A stretch of DNA of 7,829 nt from Prevotellaceae bacterium UBA2718 (GTDB lineage: Bacteria; Bacteroidota; Bacteroidia; Bacteroidales; Bacteroidaceae): positions 16,054 to 23,882 of the forward strand of contig DEKQ01000132.1 of the NCBI GenBank assembly GCA_002353975.1, given 5' to 3'. The notes beneath the pieces are model-generated. The model was not told the DNA's origin and did no database searches. It was given only the letters and a program-made list of their open reading frames with translations. A program made the position numbers and the translations under genes. Shown piece by piece: positions 5,830 through 7,829 of this stretch. The number at the start of each line of letters is the position of its first letter. Position 1 is the first letter of the stretch.

Positions 5830-7150
5830 CCACTCCACCCCGCGTGAGTTTGAGGAATACACCCGCCGTCTCTTCGGCGACGGGCGCTGGGAGCGTTACC
5901 TCTCATCCTTCGGCGAGGAGCCGCCGGTAAGCGTCCGCTACAATCCCCTCAAGCAGCATCTGCTCTCAGAGGGCGACGATGACCTACGCGTCTCATCCCC
6001 CGTACCTTGGTGCAGAAACGCATACTACCTCTCCGAGCGCCCCGACTTCACCCTCGACCCCCTCTTTCATGCCGGCCTGTACTACGTGCAGGAGGCATCA
6101 TCCATGTTTCTTGACGAAGTCCTCCGCCAGCTCATACCCCTCCCTCATCCATCCTCCGCCACCGTGCCCTGCGGCTCTCCGCAGGGGGCTAGGGGGCTTG
6201 TCCTTGACCTCTGCGCCGCTCCTGGCGGCAAGTCAACACTCCTGCGTGCCGCTCTGCCCGAGGACGCCACCCTCTACAGCAACGAGGTGAACCGCAAGCG
6301 GGCAAACATACTCTACGAGAACATCCTCAAGCAAGGCTACCCGAATGTCGTGGTAACATCCTGCTCGTCTGAAGATTACGGCAGGTCAGGAGAGAACTTT
6401 GACATCATCCTCACGGATGTGCCGTGCTCCGGCGAGGGAATGTTTCGCAAAGACCCTGAGACCATCGGCGAGTGGTCGCTCTCCAACGTGATGAAATGCA
6501 GCCAGCTGCAGCGCGAGATAGTGGCTGACGTATGGCCACGACTAAAGGCCGGAGGGCTGCTCATCTACAGCACCTGCACCTTCAATCTGCATGAGAATGA
6601 GGAGAACGTCCTTTGGATTCTGCGCACCCTCGGGGGCGAGTTGCTGCCCGTGGAGGTAAAGCCCGAATGGAACATCACCCCGTCGCTCCTGCCAGAGCTG
6701 GAGGGTCCCGTCTATCGTTTCATCCCGGGCATCACCCGCGGCGAGGGGCTCTTCATGGCCGTGATACGCAAGGCGGGTAGCGATAACGATAGTGTTAACG
6801 AAAACGATAACCGTAACGAAATCCGTAATGCTCGCCTCCGCAAGTCATCCTTCCAGCTGTCGCGCGCAGTCATGCATCCCGACATACTCTATCCGTCACC
6901 CTCAGTACAGGGGACGAATGACAAAGCACCTGCCGACGCCCCAACGGTTCCCCTCACGCGTATGCAAGCCCTGCAATACCTGCATCGCGAAGCCCTCGTA
7001 TTGCCCCCCGACACGCCCAGGGGAATAGTCATCGTTACCTACAGAGGCCTTCCACTTGGCTATGCCAAGAACATCGGCTCAAGGGCCAACAACCTCTACC
7101 CGCAGGAGTGGCGGATAAGGAAAGACATAAAAGTGAAGAGTGAAAAGTGA
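5807..7150 (+). CDS. rsmF: 16S rRNA cytosine-C5 methyltransferase, RsmF / NOL1-NOP2-Sun family
   Basis: The enzyme transfers a methyl group from S-adenosylmethionine to C5 of a cytosine in rRNA, probably small-subunit rRNA. In 447 residues it shows an RNA-binding N-terminal part (VSVRYNPLK), SAM motif I LDLCAAPGGKS (133-143), motif IV DVPCSGEGMFRKDP with Cys207, and motif VI YSTCTF with the nucleophile Cys257. The C-terminal PUA-like domain (about 383-441) contains LGYAKNIGSRANNLYPQEWR. Two stretches look added to the core: residues about 111-130 ahead of motif I, and an Asn-rich linker at 326-341 between catalytic and PUA domains. The last six residues come from a heptamer repeat. ATG at 5807 overlaps porE by 23 bp; a TTG at 5822 would remove five residues and still retain the conserved EFEEYTRRLFG region. 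The family is clear; the target cytosine is not. Confidence 0.92.
   Translation: MSSSSLNNHSTPREFEEYTRRLFGDGRWERYLSSFGEEPPVSVRYNPLKQHLLSEGDDDLRVSSPVPWCRNAYYLSERPDFTLDPLFHAGLYYVQEASSMFLDEVLRQLIPLPHPSSATVPCGSPQGARGLVLDLCAAPGGKSTLLRAALPEDATLYSNEVNRKRANILYENILKQGYPNVVVTSCSSEDYGRSGENFDIILTDVPCSGEGMFRKDPETIGEWSLSNVMKCSQLQREIVADVWPRLKAGGLLIYSTCTFNLHENEENVLWILRTLGGELLPVEVKPEWNITPSLLPELEGPVYRFIPGITRGEGLFMAVIRKAGSDNDSVNENDNRNEIRNARLRKSSFQLSRAVMHPDILYPSPSVQGTNDKAPADAPTVPLTRMQALQYLHREALVLPPDTPRGIVIVTYRGLPLGYAKNIGSRANNLYPQEWRIRKDIKVKSEK
6167..6199 (+). repeat. GC-rich hairpin plus GGGGGCT doublet inside rsmF
   Basis: CCCTGCGG (6167-6174) and CCGCAGGG (6179-6186) form a perfect 8-bp stem around CTCT. The right arm runs into GGGGGCTA (6184-6191) followed by GGGGGCTT (6192-6199). 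It encodes PCGSPQGARGL just before SAM motif I, in a segment that seems longer than in related enzymes. The arrangement resembles short dispersed G-rich repeats I recall from Bacteroidota intergenic DNA; that resemblance is from memory, not a search. Confidence 0.6.
6782..6829 (+). repeat. Eight degenerate hexamers coding an Asn-rich dipeptide linker
   Basis: The units GATAAC, GATAGT, GTTAAC, GAAAAC, GATAAC, CGTAAC, GAAATC and CGTAAT are in frame. They encode DN DS VN EN DN RN EI RN (residues 326-341), between the methyltransferase domain and the PUA-like domain. The stretch is AT-rich within an otherwise C/G-ending codon context. A six-base period keeps the frame whatever the copy number, so linker length could vary freely between strains. 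Confidence 0.75.
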
Positions 7151-7151
7151 A
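7131..7151 (+). repeat. Three heptamers (AAGTGAA, GAGTGAA, AAGTGAA) carrying the rsmF stop codon
   Basis: Three 7-bp units run without gaps from 7131 to 7151, and the rsmF TGA (7148-7150) lies in the third. They encode the terminal KVKSEK beyond the conserved PUA-like domain. Gain or loss of one unit would shift the frame and move the stop. Confidence 0.75.
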
Positions 7152-7233
7152 TAATTATTCCTATTATTCTAATTTCTTTCAAAAAAAACTCCGTCCGATT
7201 TCTTTCAACATCTATTAAACCATAAACGAAATC
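7149..7233 (+). promoter_or_regulatory. AT-rich leader before the SIMPL gene, with palindrome and direct repeat
   Basis: A perfect 12-bp palindrome, GAATAATTATTC (7149-7160), overlaps the rsmF stop. An 11-bp direct repeat, ATTTCTTTCAA, occurs at 7172-7182 and 7198-7208, spaced 26 bp start to start, with an A8 run at 7181-7188. Neither a GC-rich terminator hairpin nor a clear TAnnTTTG promoter is visible. The gap is larger than those inside the upstream unit, so a separate promoter is plausible but unproven. No Shine-Dalgarno precedes the ATG at 7234; the bases just upstream are A-rich. Confidence 0.3.
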
Positions 7234-7829
7234 ATGAAACAAAACATCATCTATTCAGCATCATTCATCCTCGGAATGCTCCTCCTCGGCCTCTGCATCA
7301 AGGGAGGCATTGACAATTTCGCCAACAAGGACCGTCAGGTCACGGTCAAAGGACTGGCAGAGCAGGAGGTGCCTGCCGACAAAGTCACCTGGCCCATCAG
7401 CACCAAGGAGATTGGCGATGACCTGCCCGCCCTCTACTCCAAAATCAATCAGACCAACCAAGCCATCCGTCAGTTCCTGCTGGCAGGAGGCATCAAGGAC
7501 AGCGAGATTTCCATCGGCGCACCCACGGTCATAGACCTCAATGCCGAGCGCTATGGCGAGAACCGCCGCTCCTACCGCTATAACATCACCTCCACCATCA
7601 CCGTCAGCTCCTCACAGGTAGAGAAAGTACGCCAGCTGATGTCCCGTCAGGGAGAGCTCCTGCAGAAGGGCATAGCCATCGTGGCGGGCGACTACGACGC
7701 CCCGAAGGTGAAGTATGAGCTCGTATCATTCCCCTCCATGAAGGGCAAGATGATGACCGAGGCAATCAAGAATGCCGAAACCACCGCCCAGCAGTTTGCA
7801 GAAAACAGCCACTCGCAGCTGAACAAGAT
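7234..7829 (+). CDS. SIMPL-domain (DUF541) membrane-anchored protein, 3' end missing
   Basis: An open frame of 198 codons runs from ATG at 7234 off the right edge with no stop. Residues 6-22 (YSASFILGMLLLGLC and neighbours) form one hydrophobic segment after Lys2, an uncleaved anchor or signal peptide. The rest should therefore lie in the periplasm. The SIMPL domain begins near residue 35 with VTVKGLAEQEVPADKV and continues through the family pattern: WPI, repeated LYSKINQ/IRQFLLAGGI helices, a YRYNITSTITV strand (about 115-125), and AETTAQQFAENSHSQLNK at the cut. The family includes E. coli YggE and Brucella BP26; its biochemical role is unsettled, with proposals in oxidative stress and channel-like oligomers. 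Cys21 is preceded by Leu, so no lipobox is present. About 35-45 residues are probably missing (family length, inference). Confidence 0.88.
   Translation, partial: MKQNIIYSASFILGMLLLGLCIKGGIDNFANKDRQVTVKGLAEQEVPADKVTWPISTKEIGDDLPALYSKINQTNQAIRQFLLAGGIKDSEISIGAPTVIDLNAERYGENRRSYRYNITSTITVSSSQVEKVRQLMSRQGELLQKGIAIVAGDYDAPKVKYELVSFPSMKGKMMTEAIKNAETTAQQFAENSHSQLNK

Noticed and set aside
5979..6290. 103-codon plus-strand frame overlapping rsmF in another frame
   Set aside because: Its Pro/Ser/Thr-rich translation is an out-of-frame reading of rsmF across SAM motif I, whose real frame is unambiguous.
7149..7160. Palindrome after rsmF as an intrinsic terminator
   Set aside because: It is all AT apart from the end pairs, has no loop, and is not followed by a T tract, so a stable terminator is unlikely.
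7282..7296. SIMPL protein as a lipoprotein through Cys21
   Set aside because: Residue -1 is Leu (LLGLC), which does not fit the Gly/Ala/Ser required by signal peptidase II.
1..7829. Mobile element, CRISPR array, tRNA or defence system
   Set aside because: No transposase or integrase motif, no regularly spaced palindromic repeats, no cloverleaf and no nuclease/toxin module were seen; the genes are conserved core families plus T9SS.

Overview
The window reads as a chromosomal segment of a Bacteroidota bacterium, most likely order Bacteroidales and plausibly Prevotella-like. Two genes match type IX secretion system (T9SS) components, PorQ and PorE, and this machine is confined to Bacteroidota. 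The rest are conserved housekeeping families. Start codons lack Shine-Dalgarno sequences, and the one promoter I can propose has the Bacteroidota TTG / TAnnTTTG form. Genus assignment is inference only.

Layout. On the minus strand, 15-866 encodes a Rossmann/DUF2520 oxidoreductase-like protein. A plus-facing terminator hairpin (22-56) lies inside its last codons, suggesting a convergent plus-strand gene just left of the window. A 99-bp divergent spacer (867-965) carries a candidate minus-strand promoter and a 14-bp dyad. On the plus strand follow porQ (966-1913), a G-poor leader built of degenerate 10-bp repeats (1918-2002), a short-chain polyprenyl diphosphate synthase (2003-2971), a TatD-family metal-dependent hydrolase (2972-3748), porE (3745-5829), an RsmF-type rRNA m5C methyltransferase (5807-7150), an 83-bp AT-rich leader, and the start of a membrane-anchored SIMPL-domain protein cut by the right edge (7234-7829).

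The four genes from 2003 to 7150 are packed as one transcription unit: stop and start abut (TAAATG), then overlap by 4 bp (ATGA), then by 23 bp. PorQ (outer-membrane barrel) and PorE (periplasmic lipoprotein that anchors the machine to peptidoglycan) act in the same secretion system; the prenyl synthase, TatD hydrolase and methyltransferase have no obvious functional link to it. Codon use appears to drift from mixed third positions on the left to strong C/G third positions from tatD rightwards (impression, not counted).

I see no mobile element, CRISPR array, tRNA, rRNA or defence system, and no wholly new system. The least explained signal is a set of short tandem repeats of different periods (10, 8, 6 and 7 bp) at gene borders and domain linkers: the leader at 1919-2000, an apparent in-frame GC-rich insert with hairpin in the methyltransferase (6167-6199), a hexamer-coded Asn-rich linker (6782-6829), and heptamers that carry the methyltransferase stop codon (7131-7151). 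A 21-nt exact in-frame direct repeat inside the TatD gene is a further oddity.
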